A stretch of 64,000 nt of DNA from Aureimonas endophytica (GCF_014642635.1 NZ_BMIQ01000010.1:62001-126000), one strand, 5' to 3'; positions 37,806 to 50,782 are shown, counted from the first letter of the stretch. Numbers and translations: made by a program. Notes: generated by a model not told the origin, from the sequence alone.

Positions 37806-39025
37806 CCCTCCAGTCGAAGCGCATCCTTCTCGTCGTCGGCGGCGGCATCGCGGCCTATAAGGCGCTCGATCTCATCCGCCGCCTGCGCGAGCGCGGCGCC
37901 GAGGTCGTGCCGGTGATGACGAAGGGCGCGCGCGAATTCGTGACGCCGCTCGCCGTCGGGGCGCTGGCCGGCGGCCATGTCTTCACCGAGCTCTTCTCGC
38001 GCGAGGACGAGCAGGATGTCGGCCATATCCGCCTCGCGCGCGAGGCGGACGCGATCCTCGTCGCGCCGGCGACGGCCGACCGTCTGGCCAGGCTCGCGGC
38101 GGGGCTCGGCGACGATCTGGCCGGGGCGATCCTGCTCGCCGCCCGCGTGCCCGTCCTTCTCGCCCCGGCGATGAATCCGGCGATGTGGGCCCATCCCGCC
38201 ACGCGCCGCAATGTCGAGCGCCTCGTGGCGGACGGCGTCCATCTCGTCGGACCGAAGAGCGGCGAGATGGCCGAGCGCGGCGAATCGGGCCTCGGCCGCA
38301 TGGCCGAGCCGGTCGAGATCGCGGACGCGCTGGAGGCGCTTCTCGCCGGGACGCGACGCCTCGCCGGGCGCCGGGCGATCGTCACCTCGGGGCCGACGCA
38401 CGAGCCGATCGATCCCGTGCGCTATATCGCGAACCGGTCGTCCGGCCGGCAGGGCCATGCCATCGCGGCGGCGCTGGCGGCGGCGGGCGCCGAGGTGGTG
38501 CTGGTGTCCGGCCCGGTCGCCATTCCGGCGCCGCCCGGCGTCAGGCTCGTATCCGTCGAGACGGCGCGCGAGATGCTGGCCGCCGTCGAGGCGGCGCTGC
38601 CGGCCGATCTCGGCGTTTTCGTCGCCGCCGTCGCCGACTGGCGGCCGGCCGACGCCGCCACCCAGAAGCTGAAGAAGGGGCCGGGCGCCGAGCCGCTGGC
38701 GCTGACCTTCGCGGAGAATCCCGATATCCTCGCGACCATCGGCCACCATCGGGAGCGGCCGGCCGTCGTCGTCGGCTTCGCGGCGGAAACGCAGGATCTC
38801 TTCGCCAATGCCCTCGCCAAGCTCGACCGCAAGGGCGCCGACCTGATCCTCGCCAATGACGTGGCGGTGGACGACAGCGGCGCGAGCATCATGGGCGGCA
38901 CCGAGAACGCCGTCCATGTCGTGTCGCGCGACGGCATCGAGACCTGGCCCCGCCTGTCGAAGGAGGAGGTCGGCCGGCGGCTCGTCGATCGTCTCGCGGA
39001 CCATTTTTCGGGGGAGGGGGCATGA
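37802..39025 (+). CDS. coaBC: Bifunctional phosphopantothenoylcysteine decarboxylase/synthetase
   Basis: 407 residues. The N-terminal CoaC half binds FMN ([18 protein letters not shown]) and has the active segment [13 protein letters not shown]. The C-terminal CoaB half couples 4'-phosphopantothenate to Cys ([20 protein letters not shown], then AVADWRP and KLKKGPG). Together they make two successive steps of coenzyme A synthesis. The start overlaps the toxin stop and the stop overlaps the dut start, both as ATGA. Confidence 0.95.
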   Translation: MTLQSKRILLVVGGGIAAYKALDLIRRLRERGAEVVPVMTKGAREFVTPLAVGALAGGHVFTELFSREDEQDVGHIRLAREADAILVAPATADRLARLAAGLGDDLAGAILLAARVPVLLAPAMNPAMWAHPATRRNVERLVADGVHLVGPKSGEMAERGESGLGRMAEPVEIADALEALLAGTRRLAGRRAIVTSGPTHEPIDPVRYIANRSSGRQGHAIAAALAAAGAEVVLVSGPVAIPAPPGVRLVSVETAREMLAAVEAALPADLGVFVAAVADWRPADAATQKLKKGPGAEPLALTFAENPDILATIGHHRERPAVVVGFAAETQDLFANALAKLDRKGADLILANDVAVDDSGASIMGGTENAVHVVSRDGIETWPRLSKEEVGRRLVDRLADHFSGEGA

Positions 39026-39471
39026 GACCCGTCGTTCGCGTCCAGCGCCTGCCGCATGCCGGCGACCTGCCGCTGCCCGCCTATGCGACGGCGGGAGCCG
39101 CCGGCGCCGACCTCTGCGCCGCGCTCGCCGGGCCGCTGACGATCCCGCCCGGCGGACGGGCGGCGGTGCCCTCCGGCTTCGTCTTCGAGATCCCGGACGG
39201 TTACGAGATCCAGGTGCGGCCCCGCTCGGGGCTCGCCTTCCGCCACGGGATCACCGTTCTCAACACGCCCGGTACGGTCGACAGCGACTATCGCGGCGAG
39301 GTGATGGCGATTCTCGTCAATCTCGGGGCCGAGCCCTTCACGATCCGGCATGGCGACCGGATCGCGCAGCTCGTGCTCGCGCCGGTTCAGCTCGCGAGCT
39401 TCACCGAGGCGACCGGAGCCTTGGGCTCCACGGCGCGCGGCACCGGCGGCTTCGGCTCGACCGGCGTCTGA
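39022..39471 (+). CDS. dut: Deoxyuridine 5'-triphosphate nucleotidohydrolase
   Basis: 149 residues. dUTPase hydrolyses dUTP to dUMP, keeping uracil out of DNA. All five trimeric dUTPase motifs are visible: [43 protein letters not shown] and the Gly-rich C-terminal arm [10 protein letters not shown]. The final 85 bases overlap, on the opposite strand, the end of the GGDEF protein gene. Confidence 0.96.
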   Translation: MRPVVRVQRLPHAGDLPLPAYATAGAAGADLCAALAGPLTIPPGGRAAVPSGFVFEIPDGYEIQVRPRSGLAFRHGITVLNTPGTVDSDYRGEVMAILVNLGAEPFTIRHGDRIAQLVLAPVQLASFTEATGALGSTARGTGGFGSTGV

Positions 39472-40310
39472 CGCAGCGGCCGGCGCGCCAGCACCGAACC
39501 GTCGATGCCCGTCGCCATGCCGGCGAGAGCCCGCGTCGCGCCGCGATTGTCGCCGGGGCGGCGCAGCGTGCGCACCGCATTGGTGATCAGGCAGCGGTTC
39601 TGGCCGGTCTGCTTGGCGCGGAAGAGATTCACGTCGCTGGCGGCGAAGAGCATCTCGAAGGGCAGCGGCGAGGCGAAGGACACGCCGCCGATGGAGATGG
39701 CGAGCGGGCGCGCGGCGCCGTTCGGGCCGACGACGAGCGTGCCGGCCTTGCGGCGCAGCGTCTCGGCGATGCGGCGCGCCTCCTCGAAGCCGGCATCGTG
39801 CAGGAAGACGCCGAATTCCTCGCTGCCGAGCCGCCCCACAACGTCTTCCGGCTTCAGCGTCTCGCGCAGCATGTTCGCCACCAGCCGGAGGGCGCGGTCG
39901 CCGCTGCCATGGCCGAAGGAATCATGCAGGCGCTTGAAATGGTCGATGCTGACGAGGAGGAAGGTGGCGCTGCGATCCTCGCCCGGCCGGCCGAGGCGCG
40001 AGGCCTCGATGCCGAAGGTGGCGCGGAAGGAGGCGGTGTTGAGGAGGCCGGTGATCGAATCCTCCATCGCCGCCCGTTGCAGGCGCGCGTTGCGCTGCAT
40101 GATCGGCAGGACGCGGAAGGCGAGATAGGCCTGAAGCGGAATGGCCGCGAGGATCAGCGCGACGAGGGCGAAGCCGACCGCCGTCATCGATCCGGGCTGC
40201 GTGAAGCCGTTGAAATAGTGCCAGCCGCCGATGATCGTCGCGGCCGCGGCGAGAAAGGTGAGGCCGAGCGATTCGGACATGAAGCGGAGGATGCGGCTGG
40301 ACGATTCCAA
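39387..40310 (-). CDS. Membrane-anchored GGDEF-domain protein with altered active site
   Basis: 307 residues. Two hydrophobic segments ([16 protein letters not shown] and [21 protein letters not shown]) precede a GGDEF domain (about residues 85-245; DSITGLLN at its start, ISIGGVSF near its end). The signature reads GSEEF instead of GG[DE]EF, and the position of the inhibitory RxxD site reads KPED, so cyclic-di-GMP synthesis is uncertain and product inhibition is unlikely. A Pro-rich tail ends the protein and is encoded opposite the dut C-terminus. It is divergent from cysK. Confidence 0.8.
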   Translation of the reverse strand: MESSSRILRFMSESLGLTFLAAAATIIGGWHYFNGFTQPGSMTAVGFALVALILAAIPLQAYLAFRVLPIMQRNARLQRAAMEDSITGLLNTASFRATFGIEASRLGRPGEDRSATFLLVSIDHFKRLHDSFGHGSGDRALRLVANMLRETLKPEDVVGRLGSEEFGVFLHDAGFEEARRIAETLRRKAGTLVVGPNGAARPLAISIGGVSFASPLPFEMLFAASDVNLFRAKQTGQNRCLITNAVRTLRRPGDNRGATRALAGMATGIDGSVLARRPLRQTPVEPKPPVPRAVEPKAPVASVKLAS

Positions 40311-40325
40311 GGGGGCTGTCCGAGA

Positions 40326-40373
40326 TTGGGGAACGTGCCGCCATTACCTGTTATCTTGGTTACCAATCGGTAA
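40326..40373 (+). promoter_or_regulatory. Candidate cysK promoter with palindromic operator
   Basis: TTGGGG and TGTTAT are 17 bp apart. The perfect palindrome TTACC-AATC-GGTAA at 40360-40373 lies where transcription would begin, a position suited to a repressor. The 173 bp that follow, up to cysK, show nothing else I recognise. No binding protein can be named. Confidence 0.4.
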
Positions 40374-40546
40374 ACGGGTGCGGGGTGGAATGGACCTCTG
40401 CTCCAGCCCGGGGCAGGGGAACGGCATTCCGCCGAGGCGGCTTTCGCTGGCATGCCGAGCTCTCGGCAGAATCGCTCCGGCGCCGTAAGGTCGTCGGGAA
40501 TCGAAGCGAGCCACCGGCCAGGGCGCCGGTCGGCGAGGAGGCGCCC

Positions 40547-41587
<1,041 letters not shown>

Positions 41588-41615
41588 GGCCTCGCGGCCT
41601 CGCGAATGTCCGTGG

Positions 41616-41648
41616 AAAGGGGCGGCCGGGTTGTCGGTCGCCCCTTTT
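41616..41648 (+). terminator. Intrinsic terminator after cysK
   Basis: A 13-bp stem (AAAGGGGCGGCCG with its complement, one G-T pair) with a 6-nt loop ends in TTTT. It lies 28 bp after the cysK stop. Confidence 0.85.
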
Positions 41649-41736
41649 CGTTGCGGTGCGATGCCCTTTCTTGCGCATCGCGGAACGGCGCCAGCCGGGC
41701 CGCGTTCGCCAGGGACCGCCGCATTCGAGGACATTC

Positions 41737-42600
41737 ATGCCGACGCAGACGATCGAGGCCTCGCAGCAATTCTTCCGCACGCTCGCCGCGCAGATCGCGG
41801 CCTTCCTTCCCAATCTCCTGGTCGCCATCCTGATTCTGGTCGCCGGCTTCGTCATCGCCGGCTGGCTGGCGCGCCTCGTCGCCGGCGCCTTCCACCGGGC
41901 GACCCATGTCGATCCGACGGTGGTCGGCCCGCTCGCCGCGATCGTCCGCTACGTGGTGATCATCCTGGCGCTGCTCGTCGCCCTTGGGCAGGTCGGCGTG
42001 CAGATGACCTCGCTCCTCGCGGTGCTCGGCGCCGCTGGCCTCGCCATCGGCCTCGCGCTGCAGGGCACGCTCACCAACATCGCCGCCGGCATCATGCTGC
42101 TCTGGCTGCGCCCGTTCCGCATCGGCGACTATGTCGAGGCGCAGAACTTCGCCGGCACGGTGCGCGAGATCGGCCTCTTCGTCTGCCATCTCGAGACCTA
42201 TGACGGCGTCTTCGTCTTCGCGCCGAACTCGGCGCTCTGGAACGTCTGGCTGCGCAACCATTCGCGCGCCGAGCGCCGGCTCGTCGCCTGGTCGGTCAGC
42301 CTGCCGCGCGACCTCGACTACGGCGCGGCGCGCGAGCTTCTGATCGAAACGCTGGCGCCGCCCGACGAGGGGCCGGGCGTCGGCGAGGTCACTGCCTCGC
42401 TCGACCAGCTGACCGGTGACGCGCAGGTCGTGGTGGTGCGCAGCCGTGTCGATCCCTCGCGCGTCGCCGAGGCGCAGCATCGCATGCCGGAAATGATCCG
42501 CACCGCCTTTCTCCGGCGCTTCGGCCAGGAGGGCGAGCCGAAGGCGATCCAGCGCATCGTGCCGGGCGATGCCGATCCCTCGCGCTATCTGGCGATCTGA
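41737..42600 (+). CDS. MscS-family small-conductance mechanosensitive channel
   Basis: 287 residues, the size of E. coli MscS. Transmembrane helices are FLPNLLVAILILVAGFVIAGWLA (TM1), IVRYVVIILALLVALGQV (TM2) and the pore-lining TM3 LLAVLGAAGLAIGLALQGTLTN with the Gly/Ala packing pattern. The beta domain follows (LRPFRIGDYVEA, VFAPNSALWN). It releases osmolytes upon hypo-osmotic shock. It is transcribed alone between cysK and a convergent lipoprotein gene. Confidence 0.9.
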   Translation: MPTQTIEASQQFFRTLAAQIAAFLPNLLVAILILVAGFVIAGWLARLVAGAFHRATHVDPTVVGPLAAIVRYVVIILALLVALGQVGVQMTSLLAVLGAAGLAIGLALQGTLTNIAAGIMLLWLRPFRIGDYVEAQNFAGTVREIGLFVCHLETYDGVFVFAPNSALWNVWLRNHSRAERRLVAWSVSLPRDLDYGAARELLIETLAPPDEGPGVGEVTASLDQLTGDAQVVVVRSRVDPSRVAEAQHRMPEMIRTAFLRRFGQEGEPKAIQRIVPGDADPSRYLAI

Positions 42601-42615
42601 AGCGGAACGCCGCCT

Positions 42616-45538
<2,923 letters not shown>

Positions 45539-45541
45539 CAC

Positions 45542-46010
45542 AAGCTGTGTCGTTATTGAGGTCGACGCCGACGATCTTATCCGCCCCGACCATCCGGGCG
45601 CCCTGGATTACGTATGCCCCCGAGGCCGAAGACGACGACGTTCGAGCCTGGCTCGACCTTGGCGGTCTTGGTGACCCCGCCGACGCCCGTCGTCTCGCCG
45701 CAGCCGCAGTAACAGGTGGTGCGGAAGGGTGCGTCCCTGCGGATCTTGGCGACCGCGATCTCGGGCAGGACGGTGAAGTTCGAGAAGGTCGAGCAACCCA
45801 TGTAGTGGAAGATCGGCTTCCCCTTGTAGGAGAAGCGGGTCGTGCCGTCGGGCATTACGCCCTTGCCCTGTGTCGCCCGGATCGCGGTGCAGAGGTTGGT
45901 CTTGCCGGACAGGCAGGATTCGCACTGGCGGCATTCGGGTATGTAGAGCGGGATGACGTGTCGCCCGGCTCGACATAGGTCACGCCGGCCCCGACCTCGC
46001 GGACGATGCC
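45542..46010 (-). pseudogene. frmA: Internal fragment of a glutathione-dependent formaldehyde dehydrogenase gene
   Basis: Translated in pieces on the minus strand, this matches the middle third of class III alcohol dehydrogenase (S-hydroxymethylglutathione dehydrogenase): [17 protein letters not shown], then [50 protein letters not shown] and VVVFGLGGI, then [22 protein letters not shown] missing base after GD shifts the frame, and about 8 bases are missing after GLGGI. Roughly the first 70 and the last 150 residues are absent. The left end lies within about 10 bp of the gyrB stop; the right end is fused to the ferredoxin reductase gene. Confidence 0.85.
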
Positions 46011-47120
46011 GGGGCTGAAGCCGCTGACCGCGACGAGCCGGCCGGACTTGGCCAGGTGGAACAGGAGGAACGCGCCGTCGCCGATCTCGCGCCGGACGGT
46101 GCGCGCCGTGCCGGTCGCCATCCCCGCGATCTGGAGCGTGTGGTCGTACTGGTCGGACCAGAACCATGGGACCGCGCTGTGCTCGACGCCGTGACCGAGC
46201 ATGTTGCGGGCGGCGAGTTCGCCCTGCTCCTGCGCGTTGCGCCAGGACTCGAGCCGGACATGGGTTCCGTCCTGCCCGAGCGGGAACGAGCAGCAGTCGC
46301 CCGCGGCGAAGATCGAGGGGTCCGACATGCGCAGGTTCCGGTCGACGCGGATGCCGTTCTCGACGACGAGACCCGCCGCGGATGCCAGCTCGGTCGCCGG
46401 CTCCGCCCCGATGCCGACGAGGGCGGCGTCGGCCGAAAGAAACGTTCCGTCGGTGAACCCGATGTGAACCGCGTCCGCATCCTCGGTCATGCCCGAGATC
46501 GCTGCGCCGATGCGCAGATCGACGCCGTTCGTCTCGTGGAGGGCCTGCACGGCTTCCGCGACCTCTGCGGGGACGGCGCGCATCAGGAGCCGGGGCGCGG
46601 CCTCGAGCAGCGTCACCGCGACGCCGCGTCCGCGTGCCAGGGCCGCGAACTCCAGCCCGATGAACCCGCCCCCGACCACCGTCACGCGGCCGCCTGGCCG
46701 AAGGCGTGCGCTCATGGCAAGGGCGTCGTCGTAGGAGCGCAGGGTATGGACGCGGGAGAGGCCCGCCGCCATCGGCAGGCGCCGAGCCCGTGCCCCCGTG
46801 GCAAGGAGCAGCGCGTCGTAGCCGAGACGCGTCCCGTCGGCGAACTCGACCTGGCGCGCGTCCCGGTCGATCCGGGCGACGGCCTGGCCGCGCATGTGTC
46901 GGATCGCGTGGTCGCGGAAGGCCTGCTCGTCGCGAATGACCTTCAGCGACAGACCGTCGTCGGAAGCCTTCGACAGCGGCGGCCGCTCGTAGGGCAGGTG
47001 AAGCTCATCGCCGACCAGATGCACCGGGCCCTCGTAGCCCGCCTCGCGGAGCGCGAAGGCGGCGCGCACGCCGCATTCCCCGGCGCCGACGATGACCATC
47101 CCCCGCTCGGACGCGCTCAT
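45855..47120 (-). pseudogene. Ferredoxin reductase (NAD(P)H/FAD) with its C-terminus lost by fusion to frmA
   Basis: The first 370 or so residues are a normal FAD/NAD(P)H ferredoxin reductase of the oxygenase type: VIVGAGECGVRAAFALREAGY (FAD), [32 protein letters not shown] (NAD) and [13 protein letters not shown]. At residue about 370 (VSGFSPG) the sequence changes into formaldehyde dehydrogenase and then runs out of frame, so the usual last 30-50 residues are missing. The ATG overlaps the stop of the Rieske ferredoxin gene. The missing part lies in the C-terminal domain, so activity is doubtful but not excluded. Confidence 0.8.
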
Positions 47121-47431
47121 TCGACCTCGAGGAAGACCTTCCCCGCCTCCACCTTCACCGGGTAGGTCCGCAGGTTGACGCAGACGGGCGCGCCGCGGGC
47201 CTCGCCCGTGCGATAGTCGAAGCGCCCGTTGTGCTTCGGGCACTCGATCGTGTGCTCGACGACGAGCCCGTCGGCGAGATGCACCTTCTCGTGGGTGCAG
47301 ATGCCGTCGGTGGCGAAGTAGCGGTCGTCCGGGCTGCGGTAGATCGCAAAGGTCCGCGCGCCATGGTCGAAGCGGACCACGTCCTCCTCGTCGATGTCGT
47401 CGGCGCCGCACGCCTCGATCCACTGGGCCAT
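47117..47431 (-). CDS. Rieske-type [2Fe-2S] ferredoxin, MocE-like
   Basis: 104 residues. The Rieske cluster ligands are in CTHEKVHL and CPKHNGRFDY (Cys-x-His and Cys-x2-His). Such ferredoxins pass electrons from a reductase to a mono- or dioxygenase or a desaturase. Operon structure (ATGA overlap with the reductase) shows the electron chain, but no terminal oxygenase gene is left nearby. With the adjacent formaldehyde dehydrogenase remnant, the lost enzyme may have been an N- or O-demethylase that releases formaldehyde; this is inference. A GAGGAGAAG ribosome-binding site precedes the ATG. Confidence 0.88.
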   Translation of the reverse strand: MAQWIEACGADDIDEEDVVRFDHGARTFAIYRSPDDRYFATDGICTHEKVHLADGLVVEHTIECPKHNGRFDYRTGEARGAPVCVNLRTYPVKVEAGKVFLEVE

Positions 47432-47597
47432 CGGTCTTCTCCTCCCGCGTCATGGTGTGATGGGAGGATAGAAGGCGCTCGTCGGCCGCGCCCGGCATGC
47501 CATGATCAGATATGATCATGGCGTCAGCAAAGGGATCGGAAAACCTTTCCGATTCTGATGGAAAGCAGTCGTTGAAGACAACTGCTCCTGCGGACGG

Positions 47598-48023
47598 CTA
47601 TCCGCGCGCCGACGTTGCGCCGACGTGCTTGGCGAAGTTGTCGAGAATGGCCTGCCAGCCGCTACGCTGCTGATCGACCGAATGTTCGGCTTCGGGGTCG
47701 AACGCTACCCGGACATGGGTGCGATCACCATGCGGTGTGAAGCTGACAGTCGCCCGCCGACCACCAAATTCGTACTCGATCCGCTCGTTTGGAACGAGTT
47801 TCGTATAGGTCCCAGAGAAGTCGAAGCCCGCACTTCCGTCCTTGGCTTCCATGCGGGAGCTGAACCTGCCTCCTTCGCGCAGATCGACGCTCGCGGTCGG
47901 GCATTGCCAGTCATCGGAGGCGAAGTTCCACTGCGTGATGCGGTCGGGCGACGTATAGGCATCCCATGATTGTGCCGCCGATGCGGCGACCTCGGCTTCC
48001 ACGACGACCTGCTTGTCAGTCAT
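47598..48023 (-). CDS. SRPBCC (AHSA1-like) domain protein
   Basis: 141 residues. Typical of the Aha1/CalC ligand-binding fold: VVVEAEVAASAAQSWDAYTSPDRITQWNFA at the start (shown here by SWDAYTSPDRITQWNFA), DFSGTYTKLVPNERIEYEF in the middle and GWQAILDNFAKHV at the end. Members bind hydrophobic ligands or act as stress or toxin-resistance proteins; no specific role can be assigned. It is a single gene with a GGGGGAGGAG-type ribosome-binding site. Confidence 0.82.
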   Translation of the reverse strand: MTDKQVVVEAEVAASAAQSWDAYTSPDRITQWNFASDDWQCPTASVDLREGGRFSSRMEAKDGSAGFDFSGTYTKLVPNERIEYEFGGRRATVSFTPHGDRTHVRVAFDPEAEHSVDQQRSGWQAILDNFAKHVGATSARG

Positions 48024-48374
48024 CCTGCTCCTCCCCCTTTCCAGTATGCGACGGTTGCACGTCCTGTCGTTCGTCTGGACCCATCCGGTATAGCATGAAA
48101 CCGGATGCAGGCGGTCAGCGGCACCATGCCCACAGAGAGCCGGAACCGGTCAGACCGCTTCCTCGCCTCCGATGACTCGGGCTTATCGGTTGGGTCGGGT
48201 GGTTCTCTCACCGTCCCAGACCGTGCTGAAGATCGCCCGGCAGCCTTCAGCGAGTAGGGAAAGCGAACACCTTCGAGCGTTCGGTTCGATGGGATCGTCT
48301 TGAGAGGCACCGGATGGAAAGCGATCGGGCAGTCTTGCGTAAGAGCCTGGGCGAAAATGATCCGACCGAAACCG
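48024..48374. other. 351-bp stretch with no recognisable gene
   Basis: Both strands were read; the short open frames have no ribosome-binding site or domain. The base composition looks less GC-biased than the core genes. It could hold the promoter of the SRPBCC gene and possibly unrecognised remains. Confidence 0.4.
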
Positions 48375-49271
48375 TCACCCGCGATAGCGCAGCGCCTCCA
48401 CGAGGATCTGGAAGGCGGGTGAGGACAGCCTTCGGCTCGGATAGTAGAGGTGGTAGCCCGGAAACGGCGCGCACCACTCGTCCAGCACCTGCACCAGTCG
48501 TCCCTCGTTCAGGTGGGGACGAACCATAGCCTCGGGCAGATAGGCGATGCCGAGCCCCGCCAGGACGGCGCGAAGCCGGGGCTTGGAGCTGTTGAAGACG
48601 AGCTGGCCGTCGACCCGGACCCGCAGCTCGCGGCCGTCCTTCTCGAACTCCCAGGCGTAGAGTCCGCCATGGGTCGGCAGGCGCAGGTTGATGCAGTTGT
48701 GCTCCAGAAGATCCTGCGGCCGCTGCGGCTCGGGATGTGCGGCGAAGTACGAGGGCGCGGCCACGACGATCATTCGCATCTCGGGCCCGATCGGCACCGC
48801 GATCATGTCCTGGGCCACCTGTTCGCCGATGCGCACGCCCGCGTCGAAGCGCTCGGCGACGATGTCGGTCAGCCCGAAGTCGGTGGTGATCTCGACCTTG
48901 ATGTCGGGATAGTCCGGCAGGAGCCGCTCCAGGGCCGGCGCGAGCACCGCGTCGACCGCGTGCTCGTCGGCGGTGATCCGGATCGTGCCGGCCGGCTTGT
49001 CGCGAAACTCGCCGAGGGCATTCATGCCGGCGACGATACCCTCGTAGAGCGGGCCGACCGTCCGGAGCAGGCGCTCGCCGGCATCCGTCGGGGCGACGCT
49101 GCGGGTGGTGCGCGCCAGCAGGCGGACGCCGACCCGCGCCTCGAGCTGGCGGATCGTATAGCTCAGCGTCGGCTGCGAGATGCCGAGCTTGGCGGCCGCC
49201 CGCGTGAAGCTGCGCTCCTGCGCGACCGCGAGGAAGGCTTTCAGGTCGCCGAGATCGTCCCGTCCATTCAT
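48375..49271 (-). CDS. LysR-family regulator (first of two paralogues)
   Basis: 298 residues. The winged helix-turn-helix is LKAFLAVAQERSFTRAAAKLGISQPTLSYTI (core FTRAAAKLGISQPTLS). The ligand-binding domain contains AGTIRITADEHA, ERFDAGVRIGE, HNCINLRLPTHGG and WCAPFPGYHLYYPSRR. The last two segments recur almost unchanged in the second LysR at 53734, so the two arose by duplication or have the same origin. It is divergent from the exported CMD protein gene and shares with the other LysR a two-part promoter motif. Confidence 0.9.
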   Translation of the reverse strand: MNGRDDLGDLKAFLAVAQERSFTRAAAKLGISQPTLSYTIRQLEARVGVRLLARTTRSVAPTDAGERLLRTVGPLYEGIVAGMNALGEFRDKPAGTIRITADEHAVDAVLAPALERLLPDYPDIKVEITTDFGLTDIVAERFDAGVRIGEQVAQDMIAVPIGPEMRMIVVAAPSYFAAHPEPQRPQDLLEHNCINLRLPTHGGLYAWEFEKDGRELRVRVDGQLVFNSSKPRLRAVLAGLGIAYLPEAMVRPHLNEGRLVQVLDEWCAPFPGYHLYYPSRRLSSPAFQILVEALRYRG

Positions 49272-49306
49272 CGATGTGATCTATAACCTCGTGCGGATTG
49301 GGCTGT

Positions 49307-49336
49307 CTAATCGACGGCACGGGCACGGCCTAGCTT
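49307..49336 (+). promoter_or_regulatory. Shared two-part motif, putative LysR operator (copy 1)
   Basis: CTAATCG, 13 bp, GGCCTAGCTT lies in the divergent LysR/CMD promoter region, 91 bp before the CMD gene start. The same halves with the same 13-bp spacing occur in inverted chromosomal orientation, but the same orientation relative to the genes, at 53665-53694. Confidence 0.55.
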
Positions 49337-49427
49337 TCGGAAGGACCAACACGGGTCTCGTCGGCAGCGATGCCGGAAGCTGCCCGTGGATCCCCACCGG
49401 CTCCGGCCAGCCCGAAAGGTCGACCCT

Positions 49428-50216
49428 ATGAATCTCCTTTCCGCTTCCCTCCTGTCCCTCTCGCTCGGAACGGCCGCCATGGCTCAAGAGACCACGTCCG
49501 CAGCGTTGCCGTCCGGCAGCGTCTCCACCCTCTCGAGTGCGGATATCCAGGCGGTCTCGCCTGCCTTGGCCCGCTATGGGAAGGAGGACATCCGCAGACT
49601 GTGGGACCGTCCGCAGCTCTCGCGACGGGACCGGAGCCTCGTCACCGCGTCGATCCTCATCGCGCGCAGCCAGACGACGGATCTGGCGCACCACCTGAAC
49701 GTCGCCCTGGACAGCGGCGTCAGTCCCGGCGAACTGTCCGAGGCGGTCACGCATCTGGCCTTCTATGCCGGCTGGCCGAACGCCATGGCCGCAGTGGCCG
49801 TTGCGAAGGACGTCTTTACCGCGCGCGGCGTAGATCCCTCCGAACTGCCCGAGGCCTCGCCGGAGTTGCGGGCGATCGACGAGGAGGCCGAGCGGACGCG
49901 GCGGGCGAGCGTCGAACGGCTTCTCGGGACTGCGTCCCCAGGGCTCGACCAGTTCACCACCGACCCGCTGTTCGCCGATGTCTGGCTGCGGCCGGGCCTC
50001 ACCCCGCGCGATCGCAGCCTCGTGACGATCACGTCGCTCATGGCCAACGGGCAGGTCGCCCAGCTCGCGGGGCACCTGGACCGCGCCCTCGACAACGGCC
50101 TGACGAAGGAGGAGACCGGCGAGGTCGTCACGCAGATCGCCTTCTACGCGGGCTGGCCGAACGCCTTTTCCGCCGGGCCGGTCGTCAAGGACGTCATCGA
50201 GAACCGTCCGAACTGA
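49428..50216 (+). CDS. Exported tandem carboxymuconolactone decarboxylase-fold protein
   Basis: 262 residues. The N-terminus NLLSASLLSLSLGTAAMAQ is a signal peptide. Two CMD/AhpD-like domains follow, with matching cores DLAHHLNVALDSGVSPGE...AFYAGWPNA (about 75-130) and QLAGHLDRALDNGLTKEE...AFYAGWPNA (about 200-255). Neither has the CxxC of peroxidase-active AhpD, so a hydrolytic or decarboxylase-like role, or an unknown one, is more likely. It begins the + strand half of the LysR-flanked cluster; the cupin gene follows after 61 bp. Confidence 0.85.
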   Translation: MNLLSASLLSLSLGTAAMAQETTSAALPSGSVSTLSSADIQAVSPALARYGKEDIRRLWDRPQLSRRDRSLVTASILIARSQTTDLAHHLNVALDSGVSPGELSEAVTHLAFYAGWPNAMAAVAVAKDVFTARGVDPSELPEASPELRAIDEEAERTRRASVERLLGTASPGLDQFTTDPLFADVWLRPGLTPRDRSLVTITSLMANGQVAQLAGHLDRALDNGLTKEETGEVVTQIAFYAGWPNAFSAGPVVKDVIENRPN

Positions 50217-50277
50217 GGCGGGGCTCGCGCACTGCGCCCAGCTCGCGCCTTTCCACTGCATCCCGAAAGGAATCGTC

Positions 50278-50742
50278 ATGAAGAACACGTTGATTGCCGC
50301 CTCGCTGTCGCTCGCGGGCGCTACCGCCGCCGGGGCAGAGGAGATCCAGGTCTTCCCGAGCGGCTCAAGCCCCTCGGCCATCGCGAGCGCGCAGACCTTC
50401 TCGGGGCACGTCGTCGTGGATCCGCTCGTTCCGTCCGGGGTCGAGACGCCCGCCGCCTCGGGTCTCGTGTCCTTTGCGCCGAAGGCCCGAACCGCCTGGC
50501 ATGCCCATCCGGCCGGCCAGATGCTGATCGTCACCGCCGGCCGCGGCTGGGTTCAGCGCGCGGGCGAGGTCCGCCAGGAGATCGCGTCCGGCGACGTCGT
50601 CTGGATCCCCGCGGGCATCAAGCACTGGCACGGCGCGACCGACACCAACGCCATGAGCCACATCGCGGTTACCTACATCAAGGACGGCAAGAACGCGGAC
50701 TGGATGGAACTCGTCAGCGACGAGCAGTATGCCGGCGGCTGA
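50278..50742 (+). CDS. Exported cupin-domain protein
   Basis: 154 residues. The N-terminus KNTLIAASLSLAGATAAGAEE is a signal peptide. The cupin barrel has motif 1 AWHAHPAGQMLIVTAGRGWVQ with His-x-His and motif 2 SGDVVWIPAGIKHWHGA with the third His. Metal binding is therefore likely. Exported cupins with CMD neighbours are common in LysR-controlled clusters but of unknown substrate. Confidence 0.85.
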   Translation: MKNTLIAASLSLAGATAAGAEEIQVFPSGSSPSAIASAQTFSGHVVVDPLVPSGVETPAASGLVSFAPKARTAWHAHPAGQMLIVTAGRGWVQRAGEVRQEIASGDVVWIPAGIKHWHGATDTNAMSHIAVTYIKDGKNADWMELVSDEQYAGG

Positions 50743-50757
50743 AGGCCGTCCGCGAGG

Positions 50758-50782
50758 GCGGGCCGGTCGTCAGCCGGCCCGC
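50758..50782. terminator. Shared hairpin between convergent cupin and cyclophilin-like genes
   Basis: GCGGGCCGG and CCGGCCCGC form a perfect 9-bp stem with a 7-nt loop that includes the stop codon of the minus-strand gene. There is no T tract, so it may stabilise ends rather than terminate. Confidence 0.35.

Noticed and set aside
48020-48310. Minus-strand open frame of 96 codons upstream of the SRPBCC gene
   Set aside because: No ribosome-binding site, Ser/Arg/Pro-rich, and no similarity to a known family could be seen.
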